Positions 33,082 to 41,138 of a stretch of DNA of 64,000 nt are shown piece by piece (the stretch's first letter is position 1; each line of letters begins with the position of its first letter). The position numbers were made by a program, and so were the translations under genes. The stretch is from the NCBI RefSeq assembly GCF_015561195.1, contig NZ_JADMSU010000003.1, forward strand, positions 171,595 through 235,594, given 5' to 3'. Under the pieces are notes generated by a model. It searched no databases. It was given only the letters and a program-made list of their open reading frames with translations, and was not told the DNA's origin. Source of the stretch: Collinsella aerofaciens. Its GTDB lineage: Bacteria > Actinomycetota > Coriobacteriia > Coriobacteriales > Coriobacteriaceae.

Positions 33082-34587
33082 GTGGCGCACGAGCAGCACA
33101 CCTACATCTGCATCGACCTCAAGACGTTTTATGCCAGCGTCGAGTGCGTCGATCGTGGGCTCGATCCGCTCACCACCAACCTGGTCGTTGCCGACGAATC
33201 GCGCGGGCGCACGACCATCTGCCTCGCCATCACGCAGTCCATGAAGGGCCTCGGGATACACAATCGCTGCCGTCTGTTCGAGATTCCCGACGGCATCGAC
33301 TACATCAAAGCCGTACCGCGCATGCAGCACTACATGGAGGTGTCGGCGCAAATCTACGGCATCTATCTGGAATACGTGAGCCCGCGAGACATTCACGTCT
33401 ATTCAATCGACGAGTGTTTTATCGACGTGACGCCCTATCTAGACCTCTACCATACCGATGCCGAGGGGTTCGCCTGCATGTTACGCGACGAAGTCCTCGC
33501 GCGTACCGGCGTCACGGCGACGGTCGGCATCGGCCCCAACCTATTCCAGGCCAAGGTAGCGCTCGACATTACCGCCAAGCACGTACCCAGCCGCATCGGC
33601 ATACTCGACGACGGGACCTTTCGCAAGGAGATCTGGCCCCATCGCCCCATCACCGACATCTGGGGCATCGGCCCCGGCGTGGCAGCCCGCCTCGAAAAGT
33701 ACGGCGTCTACGATCTGATGGGTGTCGCCGCGCTCGACGAAAACCTGCTTTACGATGAGCTCGGCGTCAATGCCGAATATCTTATCGACCACGCCTTTGG
33801 GCGCGAGCCAACGACCATCGCCGATATCCAAGCCTATCGCCCGCAAGCGACCTCGACCACCACGGGGCAGGTGCTCTCGAAGGGCTATGCCTACGAGCAG
33901 GCCTACACCGTCTTGCGCGAAATGGTCGATGCCGCCGTGCTGGATTTGATCGACAAGCACGTGGTGTGCGACAGCATCTCGCTCTTTGTGGGCTATGCAA
34001 GCGAGCGCGCCGACATACGCCGGCTCAACGTCAGCGGCACGGCGCAGTATATAGACGGCTGCGGACACCTGCGCTCGAGTACCTCGGGCATCGAACCCGC
34101 AGCGACCGACGGCTCCGAGCTCGCGCCCCGTGCTCCCAAGCCCGTCCAGCGCGATGACGAAAGGCGTCGCCTGGTGCGCGAAGCGCAGGCAATCGATGGC
34201 ATCTTTGTGGGAGAGCATGGCGGCAAACCGCGTGGTGGCTATGCCGCACTCTTTGCGCACTCCAACGCCTCGCGAAAGCTGCCCGAGCGCACTAATTCGT
34301 TTAAGAAAATCATGGGCTATTTCGATGAGCTCTGGGCGCAGACCGTCGATCCCAAACGACCGGTCAAGCGCATCAACCTTGGATTTGGCAACCTCATGCC
34401 CGAGGAATTTACCACCATCGATCTGTTCAGCGATATCGAGGCCGATGAGCGCGAGCGCGACCTGGCGCGCGCCGTCCTGGCCGTGAAAGGCAAGTACGGC
34501 AAAAACGCGCTCGTCAAGGGATTAAGCTTTACCGCCGGCGCCACCGCGCGCGAACGCAACGACCAAATTGGAGGACACCGTGCCTAA
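33082..34587 (+). CDS. Y-family DNA polymerase (DinB/UmuC-type)
   Basis: Translesion polymerase of about 501 residues. Palm-domain carboxylates appear in CIDLKTFYASVE (about 12) and YSIDECFIDV (about 111-112). ATVGIGPNLFQAKVALDITAK, DIWGIGPGVAARLEKYGV (helix-hairpin-helix) and the little-finger domain follow. It belongs to the UvrX/YqjW branch of Gram-positive UmuC-like polymerases: longer than DinB and followed by a YolD-like gene. Start is the GTG at 33082 with GGGAGGA; the ATG at 33061 lies inside the operator and only 16 nt from the predicted transcription start. The very long upstream in-frame extension is spurious. Confidence 0.9.
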   Translation: MAHEQHTYICIDLKTFYASVECVDRGLDPLTTNLVVADESRGRTTICLAITQSMKGLGIHNRCRLFEIPDGIDYIKAVPRMQHYMEVSAQIYGIYLEYVSPRDIHVYSIDECFIDVTPYLDLYHTDAEGFACMLRDEVLARTGVTATVGIGPNLFQAKVALDITAKHVPSRIGILDDGTFRKEIWPHRPITDIWGIGPGVAARLEKYGVYDLMGVAALDENLLYDELGVNAEYLIDHAFGREPTTIADIQAYRPQATSTTTGQVLSKGYAYEQAYTVLREMVDAAVLDLIDKHVVCDSISLFVGYASERADIRRLNVSGTAQYIDGCGHLRSSTSGIEPAATDGSELAPRAPKPVQRDDERRRLVREAQAIDGIFVGEHGGKPRGGYAALFAHSNASRKLPERTNSFKKIMGYFDELWAQTVDPKRPVKRINLGFGNLMPEEFTTIDLFSDIEADERERDLARAVLAVKGKYGKNALVKGLSFTAGATARERNDQIGGHRA

Positions 34588-35005
34588 ACCCAAACAACAG
34601 CCCGTGCGCCCGCCGACCGCCTTCGAGCGCCTGGCAGACCCCGAGGGAAGACACCGCGCCGCCGACCCCAGACTCACCGCCAACGGTGCCGTGCGCGCCA
34701 ACCGCGCCGCACAGTTTATGCCCTTTGCCGCCCTCACGGGATACTACGAACTCGTGCGCAAGCAGGAGATCACCGTCGAGCCCAAATGCGAACTCACGGA
34801 AGAAAAAGCCCTCGAGCTTTCGAACAAGCTCGAGGGCCTCAAACGTGGCGACCTAGTCCGCGTCACCTATTACGATACGTACGGCTATCGCTCCCGCACC
34901 GGCATCCTCGACGAGGTACTCCCTGCTTTCAAACTCCTCAAGCTCAAAGACATCGCCATCGATTTCGATGACATTCAAGACATCGAACTGCGCGGACGAG
35001 CCTAG
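34580..35005 (+). CDS. YolD-like protein
   Basis: A 141-residue YolD-family protein, the usual companion of UvrX/YqjW-type Y-family polymerases in Gram-positive bacteria. The family core includes NRAAQFMPFAALTGYYELVRKQE and a C-terminal IAIDFDDIQDIEL strand. The function is proposed to resemble UmuD-like accessory roles but is not proven. GTG 34580 has GGAGG at good spacing and overlaps the polymerase stop by 8 bp, so expression is coupled and presumably SOS-induced. Confidence 0.85.
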   Translation: MPKPKQQPVRPPTAFERLADPEGRHRAADPRLTANGAVRANRAAQFMPFAALTGYYELVRKQEITVEPKCELTEEKALELSNKLEGLKRGDLVRVTYYDTYGYRSRTGILDEVLPAFKLLKLKDIAIDFDDIQDIELRGRA

Positions 35006-35031
35006 ACAAGGAAATGCATCCAAGGCGGCAC

Positions 35032-35415
35032 TTACAGCGTCATGACGTAGTAACCCGCGTCCTTCACGGCCGCCACGAGAGCGCCGCGATCGATCGGCTG
35101 CTTAGAGCGCACGCGTGCCGTGTGGTCCGCGTACGTTACCGTTGCCCACACGCCATCCAGTGCATTCAGGGCATTGGCCACGTTCTGAGCGCAGCCATCG
35201 CAGCTCATGCCGCCGATGAGCAACTCATCGCTATAGGGATAGTGGGACGGATCGGTATCCGCAACCACTACCTTCTTGGCCTTCTTACCGCTCGCGCCAT
35301 CGCTGCAGCAGCTCTTTCCGTGTGCCGAAGCGACAATACGCCGCAGGCCAAAGAACATGCCAACGACAATCGCGGCAAACACGATGATATTTGCAGGGTT
35401 TAGCAAGTCTTCCAT
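35032..35415 (-). CDS. Membrane-anchored heavy-metal-associated (HMA) domain protein
   Basis: A 127-residue protein with a N-terminal transmembrane helix (IIVFAAIVVGMFFGLRRIV, about 9-27), a short CC-containing linker (GKSCCSDGASGKKAKK) and a C-terminal ferredoxin-like HMA domain with the copper-binding motif GGMSCDGCAQNV (about 70). The domain is like CopZ or the N-terminal domains of P1B ATPases, but tethered to the membrane. A CsoR-like operator lies just upstream of its start. No copper ATPase gene is in the window, so the partner lies elsewhere. ATG 35415 with GGGGAG chosen. Confidence 0.82.
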   Translation of the reverse strand: MEDLLNPANIIVFAAIVVGMFFGLRRIVASAHGKSCCSDGASGKKAKKVVVADTDPSHYPYSDELLIGGMSCDGCAQNVANALNALDGVWATVTYADHTARVRSKQPIDRGALVAAVKDAGYYVMTL

Positions 35416-35444
35416 GCGCTCCCCTTTCAAGTAGCCCTATCTAG

Positions 35445-35461
35445 ATACCCCCATGGGGTGT
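35445..35461 (-). promoter_or_regulatory. CsoR-like copper operator
   Basis: ATACCCCCATGGGGTGT, a G/C-tract pseudo-palindrome of the form TACCCC...GGGGT typical of CsoR binding sites, 30 bp upstream of the HMA protein start. No csoR gene is seen in the window. Confidence 0.55.
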
Positions 35462-35524
35462 CCCCATCTTAACCCAAAATCATGTCCGTTCGGTCAATTA
35501 GTTTCCCTCTTCAAACTTTTTTTG

Positions 35525-35571
35525 TTGACCAAGGCTTACTTTCGTGTATAAGTTTTCCTAGGCTAACAGTT
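35525..35571 (+). promoter_or_regulatory. Promoter and iron-box-like site for DUF3793-flavodoxin
   Basis: TTGACC (35525-35530), 16-bp spacer, TATAAG (35547-35552). Immediately downstream TTTTCCTAGGCTAACAGTT (35553-35571) contains the half-site AGGCTAAC of DtxR/IdeR-type iron boxes. Iron-repressed expression is inferred. Confidence 0.5.
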
Positions 35572-35590
35572 TAGATTCGTAAGGAGCGCC

Positions 35591-36295
35591 GTGACTCGAA
35601 CCATAGACATCCCAACGTTTCAGGCAGCAGTCGTGCGCAACTGCTCTCCCACACTCGCGGGCATCAAGCCGGCATCGCTCTTTACCTATCCCGGCGTCTA
35701 CGCCCATCAGGATGGTTCGGGCGCGACCGCGCCAATCACAGAACGCCGCGCGCGCCTGCTCAACGTTATCGCCCAGTGTAATAGCGAGCTTGACCCGCTT
35801 GGCATCCACCTGAGCGTTTTGGTCTGGCGGCCCTGCGGAGCGCTCGTGTACGTGTACCGAGCCAAAAGCCTCACCACCTATTTCGCAGACCCTCGCGCCC
35901 AAACGGCGCTCGCCTCGGAAGGCTACGACACGGGAGACCTTTCGACATGCCTTGTGCATTTGGCATCACGCATCACGCTCGCGAGCAATAACGCCGCGGA
36001 AAGCGCATGCGGCCAAACCCGATGCGCATTGGACCATCAAGCTAGCTGCAGCAAAGACTGCACCTGTGAGTTCCCACACGAAATAGGCTACTTCCTTGGA
36101 TATCCCTACGACGACGTGCACGAGTTTATCGTCCAGCGCGGCGAGAACTACAAGGTCTTTGGGGCCTGGAAGGTCTACGCAAATGTCGAGCAGGCACTTG
36201 CGACGTTTGATGCCTACCGTGCCTGCACCCAATACTTCACCTTTGTCTATCAGCAGGGCTGCAGCCTGGCGCAACTTGCCCAGGCAACCCGATAG
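35591..36295 (+). CDS. DUF3793 family protein
   Basis: A 234-residue cytoplasmic protein of unknown function. The DUF3793 hallmark CEFPHEIGYFLGYPYDDVHEFI (with the motif given only in part: CEFPHEIGYFLGYP, about 158-171) is followed by GENYKVFGAWKVYANVEQA. The middle segment contains several Cys (CGQTRC, SCSKDC), which might bind metal. GTG 35591 has AAGGAG upstream. In many anaerobes this family sits next to flavodoxin or ferrous-iron uptake genes; here flavodoxin follows by 45 bp, and the shared promoter carries an iron-box-like site. Confidence 0.85.
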   Translation: MTRTIDIPTFQAAVVRNCSPTLAGIKPASLFTYPGVYAHQDGSGATAPITERRARLLNVIAQCNSELDPLGIHLSVLVWRPCGALVYVYRAKSLTTYFADPRAQTALASEGYDTGDLSTCLVHLASRITLASNNAAESACGQTRCALDHQASCSKDCTCEFPHEIGYFLGYPYDDVHEFIVQRGENYKVFGAWKVYANVEQALATFDAYRACTQYFTFVYQQGCSLAQLAQATR

Positions 36296-36340
36296 AACGT
36301 ACAAACCGCGGCAAGCGCCGCACGACCGAAAGGACAAAAC

Positions 36341-36760
36341 ATGAGTAAGATCGCCGTCGTCTATTGGAGCGGCACGGGCAATACCGAGGCCATGGCCAAC
36401 TTCGTCGCCGAGGGCGCAACCGGTGCGGGTGCCGAGACTGAGGTCATCCCCTGCGCCGACTTCTCTGCCGACAAGGCCGCCGAATATGATGCCTTCGCCT
36501 TCGGCTGCCCCGCCATGGGCTCCGAGGAGCTTGAGTATGACGAGTTTCAGCCCATGTGGGACGAGGTCAAGGAGACCCTCGGCGACAAGAAGGTCGTCCT
36601 CTTTGGCTCCTATTCGTGGGCCGAGGGCGAGTGGATGGACAACTGGAAGGCCGACGCCGACGAGGCCGGCGTCAACGTCGTGGACTCCGTCATTTGCTAC
36701 GATGCGCCCGACGATGAGGGCGAGGCGGCCTGCAAGGCCCTCGGAGCCGAGCTCGCGTAA
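36341..36760 (+). CDS. Flavodoxin
   Basis: FMN-binding electron carrier of 139 residues (short-chain flavodoxin). The phosphate loop WSGTGNTEAMA (about 9-19), the isoalloxazine-stacking loop after AFGCPAMGSEELE (about 53-65) and GSYSWAEGEWMDNW (about 90-103) are all in place. It would replace ferredoxin under iron limitation. Encoded after DUF3793 with an AAAGGA SD and ended by a strong bidirectional terminator. Confidence 0.93.
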   Translation: MSKIAVVYWSGTGNTEAMANFVAEGATGAGAETEVIPCADFSADKAAEYDAFAFGCPAMGSEELEYDEFQPMWDEVKETLGDKKVVLFGSYSWAEGEWMDNWKADADEAGVNVVDSVICYDAPDDEGEAACKALGAELA

Positions 36761-36811
36761 CGAAACCAGGCCTCCAAAAGAGCCTGTATCACAGCGTATC
36801 CCCATCCCTAC

Positions 36812-36853
36812 AAAAGAGCGGGGGCTGGATTCAAGTCCAGCCCCCGCTCTTTT
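36812..36853. terminator. Strong bidirectional terminator
   Basis: Perfect 18-bp stem AAAAGAGCGGGGGCTGGA / TCCAGCCCCCGCTCTTTT with a TTCAAG loop. It ends both the flavodoxin (plus) and the amino-acid ABC operon (minus). Confidence 0.95.
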
Positions 36854-36876
36854 GTAACGGCAGTTACATCAACCGG

Positions 36877-37629
36877 CTACGAAATATTGCCCAAGAACGC
36901 CTTGGTGCGCTCGCTCTTGGGGTGGTCGAAGACCTCGCTCGGCGTACCCTCTTCCACAATGACGCCGCCGTCCATAAAGACGACGCGGTCGGCGACATCG
37001 CGGGCAAAGCCCATCTCGTGCGTCACGACGATCATGGTCATGCCGTCGCGCGCCAAGTCGCGCATGACGCCCAGGACGTCGCGCACGAGCTCGGGGTCGA
37101 GTGCCGAGGTGGCCTCGTCAAAGAGCATGACGTGCGGGTTCATCGACAGGGCACGGGCGATGGCAACGCGCTGCTGCTGGCCGCCCGAGAGCTGGCTCGG
37201 CATAAAGTCGATACGCTCGGCAAGACCGACCTTGGTCAGCTCCTCGACGGCAATCTTCTCGGCCTCTTCCTTGCTGCGCTTGAGTACCTTCTGCTGCGCA
37301 AGCATGACGTTCTTTTTGACTGACAGGTGCGGGAACAAATTGAACTGCTGGAACACCATACCCAGATGCGTGCGCACCTTGTTAAGGTCGACGCCCTTGG
37401 CGCACACGTCCACACCCTCAACGACAATCGAGCCACTCGTGGGATGCTCCAGACGGTTGATGCAGCGAAGCATCGTCGACTTACCCGAGCCCGAGGGACC
37501 CAGAACCACGACGACCTCGCCCTTATGCACATCCAGATCGATATCTCGCAGAACGACGTTATCGCCAAAGGCTTTCTGGAGGTTCTTGATACTGACGACA
37601 ACCTCGTTCGAGTTATTGGTTTCGCTCAT
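36877..37629 (-). CDS. glnQ: Polar amino acid ABC transporter ATP-binding protein
   Basis: A 250-residue ATPase of the GlnQ/HisP class. Walker [10 protein letters not shown] (about 40-48), Q-loop [19 protein letters not shown], signature [15 protein letters not shown], Walker [17 protein letters not shown] and His-switch [16 protein letters not shown]. It powers import together with the permease 12 bp upstream and the binding protein encoded before it. Amino-acid type (Gln, His, Arg, cystine) cannot be read from the ATPase. Confidence 0.94.
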   Translation of the reverse strand: MSETNNSNEVVVSIKNLQKAFGDNVVLRDIDLDVHKGEVVVVLGPSGSGKSTMLRCINRLEHPTSGSIVVEGVDVCAKGVDLNKVRTHLGMVFQQFNLFPHLSVKKNVMLAQQKVLKRSKEEAEKIAVEELTKVGLAERIDFMPSQLSGGQQQRVAIARALSMNPHVMLFDEATSALDPELVRDVLGVMRDLARDGMTMIVVTHEMGFARDVADRVVFMDGGVIVEEGTPSEVFDHPKSERTKAFLGNIS

Positions 37630-37641
37630 GATAGGACCTCC

Positions 37642-39003
37642 TTACAGACCGGCGATGTGATCGGCGGGCGTCGCGACAACCTGTCCGGCGCTCTTGGCGG
37701 GACGCTTCTTCTTGGTCTCGGCCGTGCCCAAAAGCCTTGCCTCAAGACCGCTCACCAAGCGAGCGAGCGGCAGGGTGATGACCAGATAGAACAGGGCGGC
37801 AACCACGTACGGTGTAATGGAGCCCGTCGTGGCCACGATGGTGCGGGCGTTCATGACGATCTCGACCACGCCCACGGCCGCGAGCAGCGACGTATCCTTG
37901 TAAAGCAGGATAAATTCACTGGTCAGCGTAGGCAGGACATTACGGAACGTCTGCGGAATCATGACATAGAGCAGCGTCTGGAACGCGTTCATGCCCAGCG
38001 AACGCGCAGCCTCGTTCTGGCCCTTGGGGATCGACTGAATACCGGCACGGAAAATCTCACACAGATAGGCAGACGAATTCATGGCCATGACGATGACGCC
38101 CAACACATAGTCGTCAACCTTGACGCCGGCCAGCGGCAGGCCAAAGAACGCGATGTAGATCTGCAGGAACGCCGGCGTACCACGGATGATATTCACATAG
38201 ATGCCGGCAAGGCAACGCAGGATGCGCGACTTGGAAATGCGCATGAGCGACAGGGCAAAGCCAAAGGGAATTGCCAGCGGAAACGCCACGAGCACGATCG
38301 AGAGCGACATGAGGAAGCCTTTGAAGACGATCGGCAGGCTCTGGACCAAAATGACCGGGTTCAGGAACAGGCGCAGGAACATGTTGGAATTCCATGCCTC
38401 GACCCACGGCTGCTCCTTAAGGTCGGCCAGGAAGTTATCGAATGCCGTCACGCCCTTGATCTCCACCGACGGAATCTTGGAGATCTTCTTGGTCGAACCA
38501 TCGGCCAAAGTGTAGGTGCCGCTAAAGGCCTCGTCGCCGCCCTCGACGGGGAAGGTCACGCCGTAGACCTCGACGCGGAAATAGCCGCCGGCCGGAGCCG
38601 TCTCGCCAAAATCGATCTTGAGCGTCTGGCCGTCGACCTTGCACGTGGGCTTCATGGGCGTACGGTCCATAAGGTCATCGCCCGAGAGCATCGTCAGACG
38701 CGTGTCGTCCGCATCAAAGGTCGTGCCATCGGCAAACGTCAGCGAAAGACCGCTCAGTTCCTCGTCGGCATCGGCCTGGACCTCCCAGGTGATACGAGTC
38801 TCGGTGCCACCGACTACGTCGCTACCCGAACCGGTATTGGGTCGGGCGGTGATCTTTGCGGTCTCAAGTGCCTGAGCAGTCGAGGGCACGCAGGCTCCCG
38901 CGCATACCAGGGCGAGCACCACAGCCAGGGCACAGGCCAGCTTTTGGAGCATCGAGGGCAGTGGATGGCTCTTGCCCATGGCTCCTTGGTTCAATCGAGA
39001 CAA
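37642..39003 (-). CDS. Amino acid ABC permease with N-terminal extracellular domain
   Basis: A 453-residue protein, about twice the length of a normal GlnP/HisM permease. It begins with a signal-like hydrophobic segment (LACALAVVLALVCAGACV, about 20-37), then about 150 residues rich in Thr/Asp/Gly with beta character and no membrane helix. The permease proper starts about 225, with helices and the EAA loop NEAARSLGMNAFQTLLYVMIPQTF and the HisM-type GIYVNIIRGTPAFLQIYIAFFGLP. The extracellular part might assist substrate capture. Start uncertain: TTG 39003 has the best-spaced AGGAG, ATG 38979 has SD spacing of only 2 nt. Confidence 0.85.
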   Translation of the reverse strand: MSRLNQGAMGKSHPLPSMLQKLACALAVVLALVCAGACVPSTAQALETAKITARPNTGSGSDVVGGTETRITWEVQADADEELSGLSLTFADGTTFDADDTRLTMLSGDDLMDRTPMKPTCKVDGQTLKIDFGETAPAGGYFRVEVYGVTFPVEGGDEAFSGTYTLADGSTKKISKIPSVEIKGVTAFDNFLADLKEQPWVEAWNSNMFLRLFLNPVILVQSLPIVFKGFLMSLSIVLVAFPLAIPFGFALSLMRISKSRILRCLAGIYVNIIRGTPAFLQIYIAFFGLPLAGVKVDDYVLGVIVMAMNSSAYLCEIFRAGIQSIPKGQNEAARSLGMNAFQTLLYVMIPQTFRNVLPTLTSEFILLYKDTSLLAAVGVVEIVMNARTIVATTGSITPYVVAALFYLVITLPLARLVSGLEARLLGTAETKKKRPAKSAGQVVATPADHIAGL

Positions 39004-39069
39004 GGTGGCTCCTAACGTTTAAGTTGCCGACATAACGGGGCGGGATGACGCCCATTCAAGAAACGCAAA

Positions 39070-39097
39070 GGCCCTCTCCGCCAAAACGGAAAGGGCC
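39070..39097 (-). terminator. Attenuating hairpin between binding-protein and permease genes
   Basis: Minus-strand arms GGCCCTTTCCG and CGGAGAGGGCC with a TTTTGG loop, followed by TTTGCGTTTC. It would reduce transcription of the permease and ATPase relative to the abundant binding protein. Confidence 0.65.
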
Positions 39098-39119
39098 CGC
39101 GTGCAATCAAGTAGCTATT

Positions 39120-39980
39120 TTACTTGATGTTGTACTTAGCCATAAGGGCGTCAACGGTACCGTCATCGGTCAGGTCCTTGATAGCCTGGTTGATGTCGTC
39201 CTTGAGCTTAGTGTTGCCCTGGTTGATGGCGATGGCGTACTCCTCGCCGGTGCTGATCTGCTTGATGGTCTGGCAGGTGTTGAACTGCTCGGCGGTCAGT
39301 TGGCTGGCGACGGAGCGGTTGGTGACCACAGCGTCGCCCTTATCGGACTGCAGGGCGCTGAAGCACTCGGTAGCGTCCTTGTAGGGGACGATCTTTGCCT
39401 TGGGGAAATTCTCCTGGGCAAAGGCCTCGGCAGTCGAGCCAGACTGGACGATGATCGTGGCGTCGGCGTTGTTGAGCTTCTCGCTGTAGTTGTCGGCCGT
39501 GATGTCGGTGTTATCGACCTTGGTCACGATAGCCTGATCGTCCATGTAGTAAGAGTCGGAGAACGCGACTTCCTTCTCACGCTCGGGCGTGTCGGTGATA
39601 GCCGCGATGGCGACGTCGTACTTGGCGCCCGAAGCAACGCCGGGGACGAGCGTGTCAAAGTCGTTGTTGACGTACTCGACATCCAGGCCCAGCTTGTCAC
39701 CGATAGCCTTGATGAGCTCAAGGTCAAAGCCCTGGTAATCGCCGTTGTCATCCTTGTACTCAAACGGCGCGTACTCGGCAGAGGTGCCGACGGTGAGCGT
39801 ACCGTCCTTGACGAGTGCATACTCCTTGGAGCCGTCGACCTTCTCGACCTTCACGTCATCAGAGCCGCTGGAACCGGCATCGGAACCAGAGGTGGCGTTG
39901 GACGAGCCGCAGCCCGTCAGTGCGAGGGCGAGCGCCATGACGCCCGTGGCGGCAAATGCGCCAAGCTTCTTGAGCTTCAT
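39120..39980 (-). CDS. Polar amino acid ABC transporter substrate-binding lipoprotein
   Basis: Family 3 solute-binding protein of 286 residues. Signal peptide ending in the lipobox ALTGC (Cys24), a Ser/Gly/Asp linker to about 50, then the ligand domain with GTLTVGTSAEYAPFEYKDDNG and GFDLELIKAIGDKLGLDVEYV, DVAIAAITDTPEREKEVAFSDSYY, and TVDALMAKYNIK at the end. Ligand is a polar amino acid; identity not resolved. Start ATG 39980 with AAGGAG. First gene of the operon binding protein - permease - ATPase. Confidence 0.93.
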   Translation of the reverse strand: MKLKKLGAFAATGVMALALALTGCGSSNATSGSDAGSSGSDDVKVEKVDGSKEYALVKDGTLTVGTSAEYAPFEYKDDNGDYQGFDLELIKAIGDKLGLDVEYVNNDFDTLVPGVASGAKYDVAIAAITDTPEREKEVAFSDSYYMDDQAIVTKVDNTDITADNYSEKLNNADATIIVQSGSTAEAFAQENFPKAKIVPYKDATECFSALQSDKGDAVVTNRSVASQLTAEQFNTCQTIKQISTGEEYAIAINQGNTKLKDDINQAIKDLTDDGTVDALMAKYNIK

Positions 39981-40037
39981 AATCAGTCTCCTTCCGGTGA
40001 CCCCGTTTGATTCAGAGGTCTGCAAAAACTGTTGGCT

Positions 40038-40066
40038 ATTATGCACCCGGAATTACGAATCTGCAA
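40038..40066 (-). promoter_or_regulatory. Promoter of the amino acid ABC operon
   Basis: Minus-strand TTGCAG (40061-40066) and CATAAT (40038-40043) are exactly 17 bp apart, about 58 bp before the binding-protein start. Confidence 0.65.
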
Positions 40067-40127
40067 TGAGAAAACTGATTGAAACAAACCCATAACGTGA
40101 ATGGAATACTCTACTTTGTGACAGTCA

Positions 40128-40994
40128 TTACTGCTGCAATGACCTTAATAGTCTAATTTCAGCTGCATAACCTGCAAGTTCGTTCGGAGTCTCCAAAATA
40201 AACGGCAGCGAACGCAAACGGCCATTCGATACAATATTCTGCATAACCTGCATACCGCCACCAAATTCCTCGCTGCCAAGGTATCCCTTGCCGATGCACT
40301 CGTGACGATCTTTATGGGCGCCACAAGAGTTCTTCGAATCGTTGATATGTACGGCATGCAAGCGATCGATACCCACCACGCGGTCGAACTCGTCGAGTAC
40401 GCCGTCCAGATCATGGATGATGTCGTAGCCGGCATCGCTCACATGGCAGGTGTCCAAACAAACGCCCAGCTTATCGGACAGCTCTGGGCGCTTGGCGGCA
40501 ACGCCCTCGATAATGCACGCCAGTTCTTCAAAGCTACGGCCCACCTCGGTGCCCTTGCCTGCCATGGTCTCGAGTAATACCGTCGTCTGCTGCCCCTCAA
40601 ACATCACCTGGCACAGCATGTCGACAATCATCTGAATGCCGACGTCGGAGCCCTGTCCCACATGCGCACCGGGATGGAAGTTGTAGTAGTTGCCGGGCAG
40701 TGCTTCCAGACGCTGCAAGTCCTCGGCCATTGCCTCCAAGGCAAACTCGCGCGCCCGCTCTTTGGCAGAACAGGGGTTGTAGGTATACGGGGCATGCGCC
40801 ACCAGCGGTCCAAAGTCGTTTTGTGCCATAAGCTCGCGCAGAGCCGCCACGTCATCCATGTCAAGTTCTTTTGCCTTGCCACCGCGCGGGTTGCGCGTAA
40901 AGAACGCAAAGGTATTGGCGCCAATGGATAGCGCCGTCTCCCCCATTGCCCGATAGCCCTTCGTCGTCGAAAGATGACACCCGATCGTCAGCAT
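40128..40994 (-). CDS. nfo: Deoxyribonuclease IV (endonuclease IV)
   Basis: AP endonuclease of base excision repair, 288 residues, TIM barrel with a trinuclear zinc site. Ligands are in VAHAPYTYN (His about 66), [11 protein letters not shown] (His about 106), LLETMAG (Glu), [12 protein letters not shown] (Asp/His about 177-184), [22 protein letters not shown] (His/Asp) and ILETPNE (Glu). The start (ATG 40994) has GGGGGAG upstream, directly beside a conserved hairpin element. Confidence 0.93.
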   Translation of the reverse strand: MLTIGCHLSTTKGYRAMGETALSIGANTFAFFTRNPRGGKAKELDMDDVAALRELMAQNDFGPLVAHAPYTYNPCSAKERAREFALEAMAEDLQRLEALPGNYYNFHPGAHVGQGSDVGIQMIVDMLCQVMFEGQQTTVLLETMAGKGTEVGRSFEELACIIEGVAAKRPELSDKLGVCLDTCHVSDAGYDIIHDLDGVLDEFDRVVGIDRLHAVHINDSKNSCGAHKDRHECIGKGYLGSEEFGGGMQVMQNIVSNGRLRSLPFILETPNELAGYAAEIRLLRSLQQ

Positions 40995-41011
40995 CTCCAG
41001 CTCCCCCTCAT

Positions 41012-41090
41012 CAGTTGCGGTGAAATACGGTCTATTGGTGCCTTATTTTGGCGCAAACAGACCGTATTCCACCGCAAGATATATAAGGGC
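41012..41090 (-). promoter_or_regulatory. Covarying hairpin element, copy A, upstream of nfo
   Basis: Arms 41015-41033 and 41059-41077 are complementary at 18 of 19 positions, and the exception is a G-U pair in minus-strand RNA. The element ends about 20 bp before the nfo ATG. It shares the flanks TATATCTTG and CGCAACTGA, loop CTGTTTGCG and spacing with copy B, but the middle of the stem differs on both arms. Confidence 0.7.
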
Positions 41091-41138
41091 ATCAGGGGCA
41101 CGGTCCGCCGAGCCCCCCCTGAGCACCAGCACCGCAGC

